DNA of 64,000 nucleotides from Halococcus qingdaonensis (GCF_024508235.1 NZ_CP101943.1:1240001-1304000), one strand, 5' to 3'. Shown: positions 9,151-17,068, counted from the stretch's first letter. Numbers and translations are program-made. The notes: generated by a model from the letters alone, not told the origin.

Positions 9151-10180
9151 CGACAAGCGCGTGGGCGTCGTCATTCCGGCCCACAACGAGGAGGCGTTCG
9201 TCGGGCGGGTCATCGAGACCCTGCCGGCGTACGTCGATCGCGTCTACGCCGTCGACGACTGCTCGACCGACGACACTTGGGCGGAGATCCAGCGCCACGC
9301 CGAACGCGCTAACCGCAGCCGTCGGGAAGAGACGACGCTTGCCGACGGCGGCGCGACCTTCGAGGGTGTCGTCGAGCCGATCCGCCACGAGACCAACCAC
9401 GGTCGCGGCGGCGCGACCAAGACCGGCTATCGCCACGCCCTCGACGACGATATCGACGTCGTGGCGGTGATGGACGCCGACGGGCAGATGAACCCTGACA
9501 TGCTCGCGCGCATCGTCGAACCGGTCGCGGAGGGCTGGGCCGACTACGCGAAGGGGACGCGCCTGCTCCACCGCGACCGCAAGCAGATGTCGAACTGGCG
9601 GTTTTTCGGTAACTCGCTGCTCACCTACCTCACCAAGATTTCGAGCGGCTACTGGGGGATGAGCGATCCACAGAACGGCTTTACGGCGATCTCGGGCGAC
9701 GCGCTCGCGCGCATCGACATCGACGGACTGTACGACGATTACGGCTTTCTGAACGACATGCTCACGACGCTCAACATCCATCAATTTCGCGTCGCCGACG
9801 TCTCCCATCCGGCGGTCTACGGCGAGGAGCAGAGCGGGATCCGGTACTCGACGTTCGTGCCGCGGCTCTCGGTGCTGCTCGCGCGCAACTTCGTCCGCCG
9901 GCTTGTGGCTCGCTACGTGATCCACGATTTCCACCCACTCATCCTACTCTATTCGGCCGGTATCGCCAGTACGATCGGCGGCGCGCTCGGCGGGCTGTTC
10001 ACGCTCGGGACGCTGATCGACAGTGGAGTGGGGTTCGTTCAGGGCGCGCTGTCCCTGTTGTTGCTCATCGTCGGCGTGATCGCGATCGCGATCGGAATGG
10101 CCTACGACTTGGAGACGAACGAGGGGCTGCGCGTGCCACAGTACGAGGAGACGGCTCATGCCGACCGGGAGGGCCGATGA
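9143..10180 (+). CDS. Family 2 glycosyltransferase with C-terminal membrane helices
   Basis: A 345-residue protein. The GT-A domain begins 'VGVVIPAHNEEAFVGRVI' (about 7-24), followed by 'VYAVDDCSTDDTW'. 'NHGRGGATKTGYRHAL' and 'VAVMDADGQMNP' supply the DxD-type nucleotide/metal site (about 107-116), and 'DPQNGFTAIS' is the acceptor motif of DPM/ArnC-like enzymes. After about residue 255 two or three hydrophobic helices follow. It probably transfers a sugar from a nucleotide donor to a polyprenyl phosphate or lipid-linked glycan at the inner membrane face. It overlaps the dehydrogenase gene by 8 nt and the epimerase by 4 nt, so its donor may be the uronic acid made by this operon. Confidence 0.88.
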   Translation: MYNDKRVGVVIPAHNEEAFVGRVIETLPAYVDRVYAVDDCSTDDTWAEIQRHAERANRSRREETTLADGGATFEGVVEPIRHETNHGRGGATKTGYRHALDDDIDVVAVMDADGQMNPDMLARIVEPVAEGWADYAKGTRLLHRDRKQMSNWRFFGNSLLTYLTKISSGYWGMSDPQNGFTAISGDALARIDIDGLYDDYGFLNDMLTTLNIHQFRVADVSHPAVYGEEQSGIRYSTFVPRLSVLLARNFVRRLVARYVIHDFHPLILLYSAGIASTIGGALGGLFTLGTLIDSGVGFVQGALSLLLLIVGVIAIAIGMAYDLETNEGLRVPQYEETAHADREGR

Positions 10181-11241
10181 AGGTCGTTTCGCTCGTTGGC
10201 GCGCGCCCGCAGTTCATCAAGGCCTTCCCCATCTCGCGCGCGCTCGCCGATCGCCACGAGGAGGTGCTCGTCCACACTGGTCAACATTACAGCGAGGCGA
10301 TGTCGGAGGTGTTCTTCGAGGAGCTCGCCATTCCGACGCCCGAGTACAACCTCGGCGTCGGCTCCGGCACGCACGGCCAGCAGACCGGCGAGATGGTGAC
10401 GCGCTTCGGCGAGCTCATCGAACGCGAAGAGCCCGACGCGGTCGTCGTCTACGGCGACACCAACTCCACGCTCGCGGGTGCGGTCGTGACCGCCAAGACC
10501 GACGCTCCGCTCGCCCACGTCGAGGCCGGCCTGCGGAGTCACAACGACGCGATGCCCGAGGAGACCAACCGCATTCTCACCGATCACGTCTCCGACCTCC
10601 TGTTTGCGCCGACCGAGCGCGGCGTCACGAACCTCGAAACGGAGGGGATCGAGAACGTCCATCTGACCGGCGACGTGATGTACGACGCTATCCTCTGGGC
10701 ACGTACCCGCGCGGCCGACCACTCGACGGTGCTCGATGAACACGATCTCACCGCCGGCGAATACGTTCTCGCGACCGTCCACCGCGCCGGCAACACCGAC
10801 GACCGCGAGCGCCTCGCGGCGATCATGCGTGCGCTCGGCGCGGCCGACCGCGAGGTGGTCTTCCCGATCCACCCGCGGACGGCCGACCGCCTCGACACCT
10901 ACGGGCTCCGCGAGACGGTCGAGCAGCAGCTGACGGTGATCGAACCACAGGGCTACCTCGATTTCGTCCGCCTGCTCGATGGGGCCGAGCGCGTCGCCAC
11001 CGACTCCGGCGGCGTGCAGAAGGAGGCGTTCTTCCTCGATGCGCCCTGTGTGACCCTCCGCGAGGAGACCGAATGGGTCGAGACCGTCGACGCCGGCTGG
11101 AACACGCTGGTGGGGGCCGACGAGGAAGCGATCGAGCGCGAACTCCAGCGGGAGATCACGCTGCCCGAAAAGCCCGAACTCTACGGCGACGGCAACGCCG
11201 CCGAACGGATGGTCGCGCTGCTCGAAGAGGCCGATGGCTGA
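10177..11241 (+). CDS. wecB: UDP-N-acetylglucosamine 2-epimerase family (WecB/WbpI)
   Basis: A 354-residue non-hydrolysing UDP-GlcNAc 2-epimerase homologue. It shows 'VSLVGARPQFIKAFPISRAL' at the N-terminus, 'GTHGQQTGEM', 'VYGDTNSTLAG', 'HVEAGLRSHN' with the conserved His-Glu, 'ATVHRAGNTDD' and 'ATDSGGVQKEAFFLDAPC', which binds UDP and the allosteric ligand. Classic members interconvert UDP-GlcNAc and UDP-ManNAc. Beside WbpA/B/D/E-like genes the alternative WbpI reaction is equally likely: epimerising the 2,3-diacetamido-glucuronate to the manno form. Sequence motifs do not separate the two substrates here. It overlaps the GT2 gene by 4 nt and the deacetylase gene by 8 nt. Confidence 0.9.
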   Translation: MKVVSLVGARPQFIKAFPISRALADRHEEVLVHTGQHYSEAMSEVFFEELAIPTPEYNLGVGSGTHGQQTGEMVTRFGELIEREEPDAVVVYGDTNSTLAGAVVTAKTDAPLAHVEAGLRSHNDAMPEETNRILTDHVSDLLFAPTERGVTNLETEGIENVHLTGDVMYDAILWARTRAADHSTVLDEHDLTAGEYVLATVHRAGNTDDRERLAAIMRALGAADREVVFPIHPRTADRLDTYGLRETVEQQLTVIEPQGYLDFVRLLDGAERVATDSGGVQKEAFFLDAPCVTLREETEWVETVDAGWNTLVGADEEAIERELQREITLPEKPELYGDGNAAERMVALLEEADG

Positions 11242-12124
11242 GTTCGCGCTCTGTCTCACTCACGACGTCGACCGACCGTACAAGAGCTATCAGGCGATTT
11301 CCGATGCGTTGATCGAACGCGATCCGTCGCGACTCGCGGGGCTCTCGACCGAGGTCAACCCGTACTGGCAGTTCGACTCGCTGATGGAACTCGAGGACAA
11401 CCTCGGCGTGCGCTCGGCGTTCTACTTCCTCTCGGAGCGCGGGCTGCGAAACCGCTCCCTCGGGAAATGGCTGCGGCCGCGCTACTGGATCGAACATCTC
11501 GGGCGCTACGACGTGTCGGCCCCGCGGATGGCGAGGGTCATTCGGGAGCTCGATGCGGACGGCTGGGAAGTCGGTCTCCACGGCTCCTACGACTCCTACG
11601 ACGACCGCGAGCGCCTCGCGACGGAGAAGGAAATGGTCGAGCGTGTGCTTGGCCACCCGGTGAAAGGGGGCCGTCAGCACTTCCTCAACCGTGTGCCCGC
11701 CACGTGGGATCACCACCGGACGATCGGACTCTCCTACGACAGTTCGCTCGGATCGAGCACCGAATACGGGTTCACCCACGGCTACGACCCCATCCACCCG
11801 TTCGGCGACGATTTTACCGTCTTTCCGCTGACACTGATGGAGGTCGCGCTGTTCGAACGGCACGACAGCGCCGACGGGGCCTGGAAGGCCTGCGAGCAAC
11901 TGCTCATGGAGGCCGCCGCGAACGACGCGGTGATGACGGTGCTCTGGCATCCACGCTACTTGAGCGACGATTTCCCGGGCTACCGGACGCTCTACCGGCG
12001 GCTCATCGAGCGCGCGCTGGAGCTGGATGCATGGATCGGTCCGCCGGCGGAGTGTTACGACCGACTCGTCGAGGAGGGAGACGATATCGCCGCACTCGAT
12101 GCAGCCGCAGACGCTACCGACTGA
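11234..12124 (+). CDS. Polysaccharide deacetylase-like protein
   Basis: A 296-residue protein of the carbohydrate esterase 4/polysaccharide deacetylase superfamily. 'LCLTHDVDRPYKSY' (about 6-19) holds the catalytic Asp and metal Asp of the first motif. 'WEVGLHGSYDSYDD' carries the metal-binding His and the Ser, 'GGRQHFLNR' resembles motif 3, and 'VMTVLWHPRYLS' is the last motif. It probably removes acetyl groups from an N-acetylated sugar in the polymer or its lipid-linked precursor. There is no signal peptide, so it would act inside the cell. It is the last gene of the operon and ends 21 nt before the convergent aldehyde dehydrogenase stop. Confidence 0.82.
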   Translation: MAEFALCLTHDVDRPYKSYQAISDALIERDPSRLAGLSTEVNPYWQFDSLMELEDNLGVRSAFYFLSERGLRNRSLGKWLRPRYWIEHLGRYDVSAPRMARVIRELDADGWEVGLHGSYDSYDDRERLATEKEMVERVLGHPVKGGRQHFLNRVPATWDHHRTIGLSYDSSLGSSTEYGFTHGYDPIHPFGDDFTVFPLTLMEVALFERHDSADGAWKACEQLLMEAAANDAVMTVLWHPRYLSDDFPGYRTLYRRLIERALELDAWIGPPAECYDRLVEEGDDIAALDAAADATD

Positions 12125-12145
12125 CGAAAAAATCGAACCGTCGTC

Positions 12146-13678
12146 TCAGTCGTCCTTCGTCGTGATGTCGGCCGAGAGACCCTGCGCCATCTGGATGCCC
12201 TCGGCATTGTTGAGCGTCCACGCGGTGCGCTCGGTGACGGCTTCGATGATCTCGCGCGCGCTCGGGTAGCCGTTGCCCGACTTCTTCACGCCGCCGAACG
12301 GGAGTTGGATCTCCGCGCCGATGCACGGCAGGTTGCCATAGGCGAGCCCGATCTCGGCGTTGTCGCGGAAGTAGTTGATCTCGTGGTAGTTCTCCGAGAT
12401 GATCGCCCCCGCGAGCCCGTACTCGGTGTCGTTGTGGATCTCGACGGCTTTCTCGATGTCGCCCGAGTAGGGCATGAGCGCGACGTGCGGGCCGAACACT
12501 TCTTCGTGAGTGACGCGGAGATCGGCCTCGGGATCGGCCTCGTAGACGAACGGTCCGATCCAGACGCCGTCCTCGTGGCCCTCGGGGATCTCCTCATCGT
12601 CGAGTTCCGTGCGGTCGACGAGCACCTCGACGTCCTCGTCGTGAGCGAGTTCGTTGTAGTCGGTGACTTTCTCCTTGTGTTCGTCCTCGATCAGCGGCCC
12701 CATGAACGTGTTTTCGTCCAAGGGGTCGCCGACGGCGACGTCCTCGGCGATGTCGACGAACTGCTCCTTGAACTCGTCGTAGATATCCTCGTGGACGATG
12801 ATGCGCTCCGAGGAGACACAGCGCTGGCCCGTCGTCTTGAACGAGCTCATCACCGCCGAGTGAACGGCCGTCTCCATGTCGGCCTCGTCGGTGATCACGA
12901 TGCCGTTCTTGCCGCCCATCTCGCAGGCCGCGAGCTTGCCGGCCTCGCTGCCGGTCTTACCCATGATCTCGTGGCCGACCTCGGCCGAGCCGGTGAACAG
13001 CACGGTCTCGACGCGGTCGTCGTCGACGATCGCCTCGCCGGCGTCGCCGTAGCCCTGCACCATGTTGAACACGCCGTCGGGGATCCCGGTGTCGGCGAAC
13101 ATCTCGGCGATGACCTGGCCACACCAGGGCGTCTGTTCGGCGGGTTTCCACACCACGGTGTTGCCCTCGACCAGCGAGACGGCCATGTGCCAGAAGGGAA
13201 TGGCGACCGGGAAGTTCCACGGTGTGATACAGCCGATCACGCCGCGGGGTTTGCGGCGCATGTAGGCGTCTTTGCCGGCGATCTCCGAGGGGACGACGTC
13301 GCCGTGGGGGTGGCGGGCGTCGCCGGCGGCCCACTCGACCATATCCCAGGCCTCGTTGACGTCGGCTTTCCCCTCCGAGATCTCCTTGCCACACTCCTTG
13401 GAGACGATCTCGCCGAGCTCCTCGTGGCGCTCCTTGAGCTCGTGGTAGATCTCCCAGAGATACTCCGCGCGGTCGACGTACGAGAGCGCTGACCACTCCT
13501 CGAAGGCGTCGTCGGCGGCCGCGAGCGCACGGTCGACGTCCGCGTCCGTGCCGCGCTGGAACTCGCCGAGGCTCTCGCCCGTCGCGGGATTAGTGCTCTC
13601 GAAGCTCTCTGTGCCGTCGCCATCGATCCATTCGCCGTCGACGTAGTGTTGGGACGGCTCGCTGAGCTGTTGACTCAT
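12146..13678 (-). CDS. Aldehyde dehydrogenase family protein
   Basis: A 510-residue NAD(P)-dependent aldehyde dehydrogenase. It has 'CITPWNFPVAIPFWHM' (cofactor loop), 'FTGSAEVGHEIM' (Rossmann G-x-x-x-x-G), 'ACEMGGKNGIV' with the general-base Glu and 'TGQRCVSSERIIV' with the catalytic Cys. A C-terminal 'EEVFGPHVALMPY' is the usual ExFGP motif. All catalytic residues are present. The frame is open upstream to 13750, but the ATG at 13678 (MSQQLSEPSQHY) gives the normal length and a typical acidic start. The aldehyde oxidised cannot be told from sequence. It is transcribed away from the cstA remnant across a shared AT-rich promoter region. Confidence 0.9.
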   Translation of the reverse strand: MSQQLSEPSQHYVDGEWIDGDGTESFESTNPATGESLGEFQRGTDADVDRALAAADDAFEEWSALSYVDRAEYLWEIYHELKERHEELGEIVSKECGKEISEGKADVNEAWDMVEWAAGDARHPHGDVVPSEIAGKDAYMRRKPRGVIGCITPWNFPVAIPFWHMAVSLVEGNTVVWKPAEQTPWCGQVIAEMFADTGIPDGVFNMVQGYGDAGEAIVDDDRVETVLFTGSAEVGHEIMGKTGSEAGKLAACEMGGKNGIVITDEADMETAVHSAVMSSFKTTGQRCVSSERIIVHEDIYDEFKEQFVDIAEDVAVGDPLDENTFMGPLIEDEHKEKVTDYNELAHDEDVEVLVDRTELDDEEIPEGHEDGVWIGPFVYEADPEADLRVTHEEVFGPHVALMPYSGDIEKAVEIHNDTEYGLAGAIISENYHEINYFRDNAEIGLAYGNLPCIGAEIQLPFGGVKKSGNGYPSAREIIEAVTERTAWTLNNAEGIQMAQGLSADITTKDD

Positions 13679-13855
13679 CTCGGCAAGAATTGCGACCGCC
13701 GGGTACAAAAACGTCGCGCTGTCCGAGTGTGTCACCCACCAGCAGGACACGATCGAGCAGCAGTCGGTCGTTTACGGCATCAGTACAGACAGACGGGCTG
13801 GTCGAACGACGTTCGCGAGACGACGTGCGAGCCCGATCTCCGGATAGAGCGTTTC

Positions 13856-13887
13856 ACACTGTCACACACTATACTATCGAACAGTGT
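13856..13887. promoter_or_regulatory. Inverted repeat around the cstA promoter
   Basis: Two 7-nt arms, ACACTGT (13856-13862) and ACAGTGT (13881-13887), are exact reverse complements separated by 18 nt that contain TATA-like 'actatacta'. The layout fits a dimeric repressor or activator site over the promoter of the truncated cstA gene that begins at 13932. No regulator is encoded next to it. Confidence 0.4.
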
Positions 13888-13931
13888 ATGGAAACCCTTA
13901 TCATGAAAGTTGAGTAGTGTATCGTGCACAT

Positions 13932-14438
13932 ATGGTTGCACTTATCGGGTTGGTCGTCGGCGTACTCGTCCTGTTCAGTGTGGGCTATATCGGCTATTCA
14001 CGCTATCTCGCCCAATTCATTGGGCTCGACGAGGACGCCGAGACGCCGGCACACAAATACGAGGACGGACAGGAGTACGTTCCGGCGAAGAAACCCGTCC
14101 TTCTTGGTCATCACTTTTCGAGTATCGCGGGCGGCGCACCGATCGTCGGCCCGATCACCGCGGGCCTCCTCTGGGGCTGGCTGCCGGCCGTTCTCTGGAT
14201 CGCCATCGGCAACCCGCTGATGGGCGCGGTCCACGATTTCGTCTCGCTCTCAGGCAGTCTCCGCCACGAGGGCCGATCGATCGGCTCGATCATCGGCGAG
14301 TACGTCGGCGAGGAGAGCAAGGACCTCCTGCTCTGGTTTGCCTTCCTCACGATCATCCTCGTCGTCGCGGTGTTCGCCTACGTCGTCGGACTGGTGTTCC
14401 AGGAGTACCCGAGCGCCGCGACCGCGAGCATGCTCTAC
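13932..14438 (+). pseudogene. cstA: Carbon starvation protein CstA, N-terminal fragment cut by IS
   Basis: From the ATG at 13932 (MVALIGLVVGVLVLFSVGYIGYSRYL) about 169 codons match the N-terminus of CstA-type peptide/pyruvate transporters. Matches include 'KKPVLLGHHFSSIAGGAPIVGPI' and 'NPLMGAVHDFVSLSGSLRHEGRS', which are highly conserved in the family, and several membrane helices. The frame stays intact to 'ATASMLY' near 14438, where the IS630-type element begins; full CstA proteins are some 500 to 700 residues. The rest of the gene is not found beyond the IS, where an unrelated mscS tail follows. An upstream in-frame ATG at 13917 adds five codons. This fragment is almost certainly non-functional. 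Confidence 0.88.
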
Positions 14439-14445
14439 TGTGCTG

Positions 14446-15111
14446 TCAGTCGTCAATTGAAGGATATAGCCGCTTCAGTTTGATTCGGGCATCGTCGGTC
14501 GTGAACCGCCAGTCAATGTCGGTATCATCGCTGTTTCGTTCCTTCTTCCACGCGGCGACCTCCTGACGGAGCGTCGCCGCGTCGGGGATGCGTCTGTCGA
14601 GACACTGCTGCTGGAGCGTATTGAACTCGATTTCCGCCATATTGAGCCAGCTACCGTGTACTGGCGTGAAGTGAAATTCGAGCTTGTCGAGTATCCGCCG
14701 TGCTTCAGCTGGATCGAAATACTCGTAGAAGGCTGCCGGCTTGTGCGTGTTGAGGTTGTCCAGCACCACCCGGATGCAGTCCGCATCCGGGTAGTGCTGA
14801 TCAACGAGGTGCTGCATGAAGTGAACCCAGTCTTCAGTGGTTCGGCGATCTTTGACCCTCACCGCTCGCCAGCCGGCAAGCGGTTCGGAGGCCAGAAACA
14901 GGTTCTTGGTGCCGTTACGCTCGTACTGGTAGTCTTCGCGGGCAACCGTGCCCGGCTGAGCCGGGCGCGGTTGCTCGACCTGCTTGAGTAGCTGTTTGGG
15001 ATGCTCGTCGAAACAAACGAGAGGCCGGTCTGGGTCGTATGGTTCGCGGTAGAGTGAGAGGACGTCCTCCATGTGGTAGATGAACTCGGTGTCTTGCTCT
15101 GGCGGGATCAC
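14446..15111 (-). CDS. IS630 transposase, frame B (DDE catalytic half)
   Basis: A 221-codon frame counted from a GTG (VIPPEQDTEFIYHMEDVL); it is open upstream to the A7 run, so it is probably translated mainly as a frame A-B fusion of about 378 residues. The catalytic triad is intact: Asp in 'LVCFDEHPKQLL', Asp in 'RVVLDNLNTHKPAAF' and Glu in 'GSWLNMAEIEFNTLQ'. The TGA stop lies inside the left terminal inverted repeat, so coding sequence runs right to the IS end. The intact triad suggests the element could still be active. Confidence 0.88.
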   Translation of the reverse strand: MIPPEQDTEFIYHMEDVLSLYREPYDPDRPLVCFDEHPKQLLKQVEQPRPAQPGTVAREDYQYERNGTKNLFLASEPLAGWRAVRVKDRRTTEDWVHFMQHLVDQHYPDADCIRVVLDNLNTHKPAAFYEYFDPAEARRILDKLEFHFTPVHGSWLNMAEIEFNTLQQQCLDRRIPDAATLRQEVAAWKKERNSDDTDIDWRFTTDDARIKLKRLYPSIDD

Positions 15112-15581
15112 CCATTGCTTGGATCGGTGAGGCTGTAGCTCGTTTTTTTGAGGACTTGACGCACGGTTTCGTGAGAGACTGATTCGTGATCGATCTCGTC
15201 GAGGACAACAAGTTTGTCGGAGAGAAGACGGAGCGTCCAGCGAGCGCGCCCGTCGGGCGGCTCGCTGGTAGCAAGGGCAATGAGATGAGCTTCGTCCTCA
15301 CCGTCGAGTTTGCGTTCGTAGGTGCGGTCAGGATTTTTGCGTTCGATGGCATCAAGCCGGTCGCGTTCGTGGAACTTTTTCCGGGTTCGCCACGCTGTAG
15401 CTGGGCTACAGCCGAGTGACTCGGCGATATCCGAGTCACTCTTGCCGTCGTCTGCTTGGAGTAGGATGCGCGCACGAGTAATCTTCTGTGCTCGGTGAAC
15501 GCCGTGGGATGTGATCGCGTTGAGAGTGTCGCGTTCTTCTTCGGTCAGCTCGATCGGGTACGTTGACTGGCTCATTGCCAT
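15108..15581 (-). CDS. IS630 transposase, frame A (helix-turn-helix half)
   Basis: A 157-codon frame starting MAMSQSTYPIELTEEERDTL (an alternative start is at Met3). It contains the N-terminal winged/HTH DNA-binding region: 'HRAQKITRARILLQADDG', 'SDSDIAESLGCSPATAWRTRKKFHERD' and 'ALATSEPPDGRARWTLRLLSDKLV', typical of IS630 transposases. The frame ends shortly after a run of seven A (15149 down to 15143 on this strand, codons AAA AAA A). Reading back one base there continues in the other frame as NELQPHRSKQWVIPPEQ, the normal family sequence. Frame A alone would bind DNA without cutting it; a -1 shift would make the full enzyme. Confidence 0.88.
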   Translation of the reverse strand: MAMSQSTYPIELTEEERDTLNAITSHGVHRAQKITRARILLQADDGKSDSDIAESLGCSPATAWRTRKKFHERDRLDAIERKNPDRTYERKLDGEDEAHLIALATSEPPDGRARWTLRLLSDKLVVLDEIDHESVSHETVRQVLKKTSYSLTDPSNG

Positions 15582-15634
15582 ACCGTATTGATGCGCAGTA
15601 AGATAGCATTTTCAGTTTATAGTTGACGACTCAC

Positions 15635-15835
15635 TACGTGGGGCTGACCGCACGCGCGTACATCACGGAGCCCTCGCGCGGGAAGTACGTCCACACCCTC
15701 TCGGCGTGGGTACAGGCGGTCAAGGAACGCTTCGACGCCGAGGGGATCGACATGCCGTACCCCTACACCGAACTCACGGGCGGTATCGACGTCGAGAACA
15801 TCGCCGAGGTCGACCAGGCCCGCGCCGACGACTGA
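15635..15835 (+). pseudogene. MscS-family mechanosensitive channel, C-terminal remnant
   Basis: Directly after the IS right end, 66 codons continue in one frame (YVGLTARAYITEPSRGKYV...). They match the C-terminal cytoplasmic domain of MscS-type channels, where '(L)TARxxIxxPSR' and 'AVKERFDAEGIDMPYPYTEL' are characteristic. The membrane domain and pore helix are absent. The gene must originally have extended leftward past the IS, so insertion and deletion removed its start along with the 3' part of cstA. A TTG at 15623 inside the IS end is in frame but unlikely to be used. Non-functional remnant. Confidence 0.82.
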
Positions 15836-15839
15836 TTCG

Positions 15840-16121
15840 CTACGACCCGAGATCGAGGCGGTCTTTCGCCTCGTCGATCGCCGCGTCGACGCGATCCTGG
15901 AACTCCTCGACGGATCGTTCGACGTAGCGGACGCGATCGCGCGGGATTCGCCGAATGACGTCGTTGCCGTCGTCATCCTCGCCGGTTTTCACCTGCCAGT
16001 GATCGTCGAAGTAGACGATGTGTTCGTTGTCGACGTCGATACTCACTTGCTCGCCGTCGAGCCCTTCGTAGACGATCGTCGCGCGCCCGAGCTCCGGATC
16101 GGGAAGATCGATATCCGTCAT
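15840..16121 (-). CDS. Conserved haloarchaeal hypothetical protein
   Basis: A 93-residue acidic protein. A beta-rich N-terminus ('LGRATIVYEGLDGEQVSIDVDNEHIVYFDDHWQVK') is followed by 'RRIPRDRVRYVERSVEEFQDRVDAAIDEAKDRL', probably an amphipathic helix. It ends five bases after the mscS remnant stop on the other strand. The composition is typical of a real haloarchaeal gene. No catalytic motif, membrane segment or metal ligands are seen and no function is proposed. Confidence 0.75.
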   Translation of the reverse strand: MTDIDLPDPELGRATIVYEGLDGEQVSIDVDNEHIVYFDDHWQVKTGEDDDGNDVIRRIPRDRVRYVERSVEEFQDRVDAAIDEAKDRLDLGS

Positions 16122-16195
16122 CAGCGGGGATACGCAAACCGTTCACAAAAGGATGGTCCCTGCATGGCTCGACGGCAGTCGGGACGAGAGGCGAG

Positions 16196-17068
16196 CTACA
16201 CCAACACCCGTTCGAGATCGACCACGGTTCCCGATTCCATCCCGGGATCGCCGACGAGTCGCCCGAGACAGACCACCGCGCCGTCGGGCGTGTAACACGC
16301 GACCAGCGGCTCGTCGGCGTCGTCCGGACGGTCGTCGATCCCGAGCACGCCGGGCGCGTAGACCGGTGCGCCCTCGGCGACCTCGTGGGCGGCGCTGGGG
16401 GCGATCTCTACACGCGGGAGATGAGTGAGCGCGCGTTCGGCCGGCTGGACGGTGTCGAGAAGCGTTCCTGGATCCCCGTCGTCGGCGAACGCGAGCGCGT
16501 CCGTGAGGTCGTGCATGCTCACGAGATCCGTATCGTCGAACGGCGTCGTCCCGACCCTCCGGAGATCGCCCATGTGCGCGCCGGTGCCGAGCGCGCGCCC
16601 GAGATCGTGACAGAGCTTTCTGACGTAGGTGCCGCTCTCGCAGCGGATGCGGAGGAGCACACGTCGTTCCTCGACTTCGATCGCCGTCAGCTCCGACAGC
16701 CGGCGAGTGCGCAGCCGTCGGGCGACGGCGCTCTTTTTCGGCGGTTTCTGGTAGATCTCGCCCTCGAACTCGGCGAGTACGTCGTCAAGACTCTCGGGTG
16801 CCCGTCCGTGCAGTTCGAGCACGGCCACGTACTCCTTTTCGCCCTCCAGGAAGACCTGTGCGAGGCGCGTCGCGTCGCCGAGCAGGATCGGCAGACAGCC
16901 CGTGACCTTCGGATCGAGCGTGCCCGCGTGTGCCGCGCGATCGGTCCCGACGAGATCGCGCACCCAGCCAGTGACCTGATGAGCTGAGGGCCCCGGCGGT
17001 TTGTCGAGGTTGACGACGCCGAAGGAGAGACGCTCCTCGGCGGTTCGGTCGGCCGGCGCGCCGCGCAT
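16196..17068 (-). CDS. truB: tRNA pseudouridine synthase TruB/Cbf5-type
   Basis: A 290-residue TruB-family pseudouridine synthase. 'GVVNLDKPPGPSAHQVTGWV' is the family N-terminus, 'RAAHAGTLDPKVTGCLPILLGDATRL' contains the catalytic Asp, and 'IYQKPPKKSAVARRLR' and 'RCESGTYVRKLCHDLG' follow; a C-terminal PUA-like region ends 'YTPDGAVVCLGRL'. In archaea this protein (Cbf5) is the catalytic subunit of H/ACA RNPs and also modifies tRNA U55. The ATG at 17068 shares one base with the cmk stop (TGATG). The frame is open further upstream, but that is cmk sequence in another frame. Confidence 0.93.
   Translation of the reverse strand: MRGAPADRTAEERLSFGVVNLDKPPGPSAHQVTGWVRDLVGTDRAAHAGTLDPKVTGCLPILLGDATRLAQVFLEGEKEYVAVLELHGRAPESLDDVLAEFEGEIYQKPPKKSAVARRLRTRRLSELTAIEVEERRVLLRIRCESGTYVRKLCHDLGRALGTGAHMGDLRRVGTTPFDDTDLVSMHDLTDALAFADDGDPGTLLDTVQPAERALTHLPRVEIAPSAAHEVAEGAPVYAPGVLGIDDRPDDADEPLVACYTPDGAVVCLGRLVGDPGMESGTVVDLERVLV

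Larger units (their letters stand above)
14445..15634 (-). mobile_element. IS630-family insertion sequence, about 1190 bp
   Basis: Terminal inverted repeats GTCAGTCGTCAA (14445-14456) and, on the other strand, GTGAGTCGTCAA (15634 back to 15623) match at 11 of 12 positions. Between them lie two overlapping minus-strand frames that together make an IS630/Tc1-type DDE transposase with all three acidic residues. The right end abuts TA (15635-15636), the family's target dinucleotide, but the left end is preceded by CT rather than TA. There is therefore no target-site duplication, as expected if DNA next to the left end was deleted after insertion. The boundaries are by eye and the left one may be off by several bases. 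Confidence 0.88.

Noticed and set aside
12305-13492. A 395-codon plus-strand frame opposite the aldehyde dehydrogenase
   Set aside because: It mirrors the codon pattern of the true gene and contains no recognisable domain.
14445-15634. The two-frame transposase considered as simply broken by a frameshift mutation
   Set aside because: The break lies exactly at a seven-A run, slipping back one base restores family sequence, and the catalytic triad is intact; programmed frameshifting is the better reading, though not proven.
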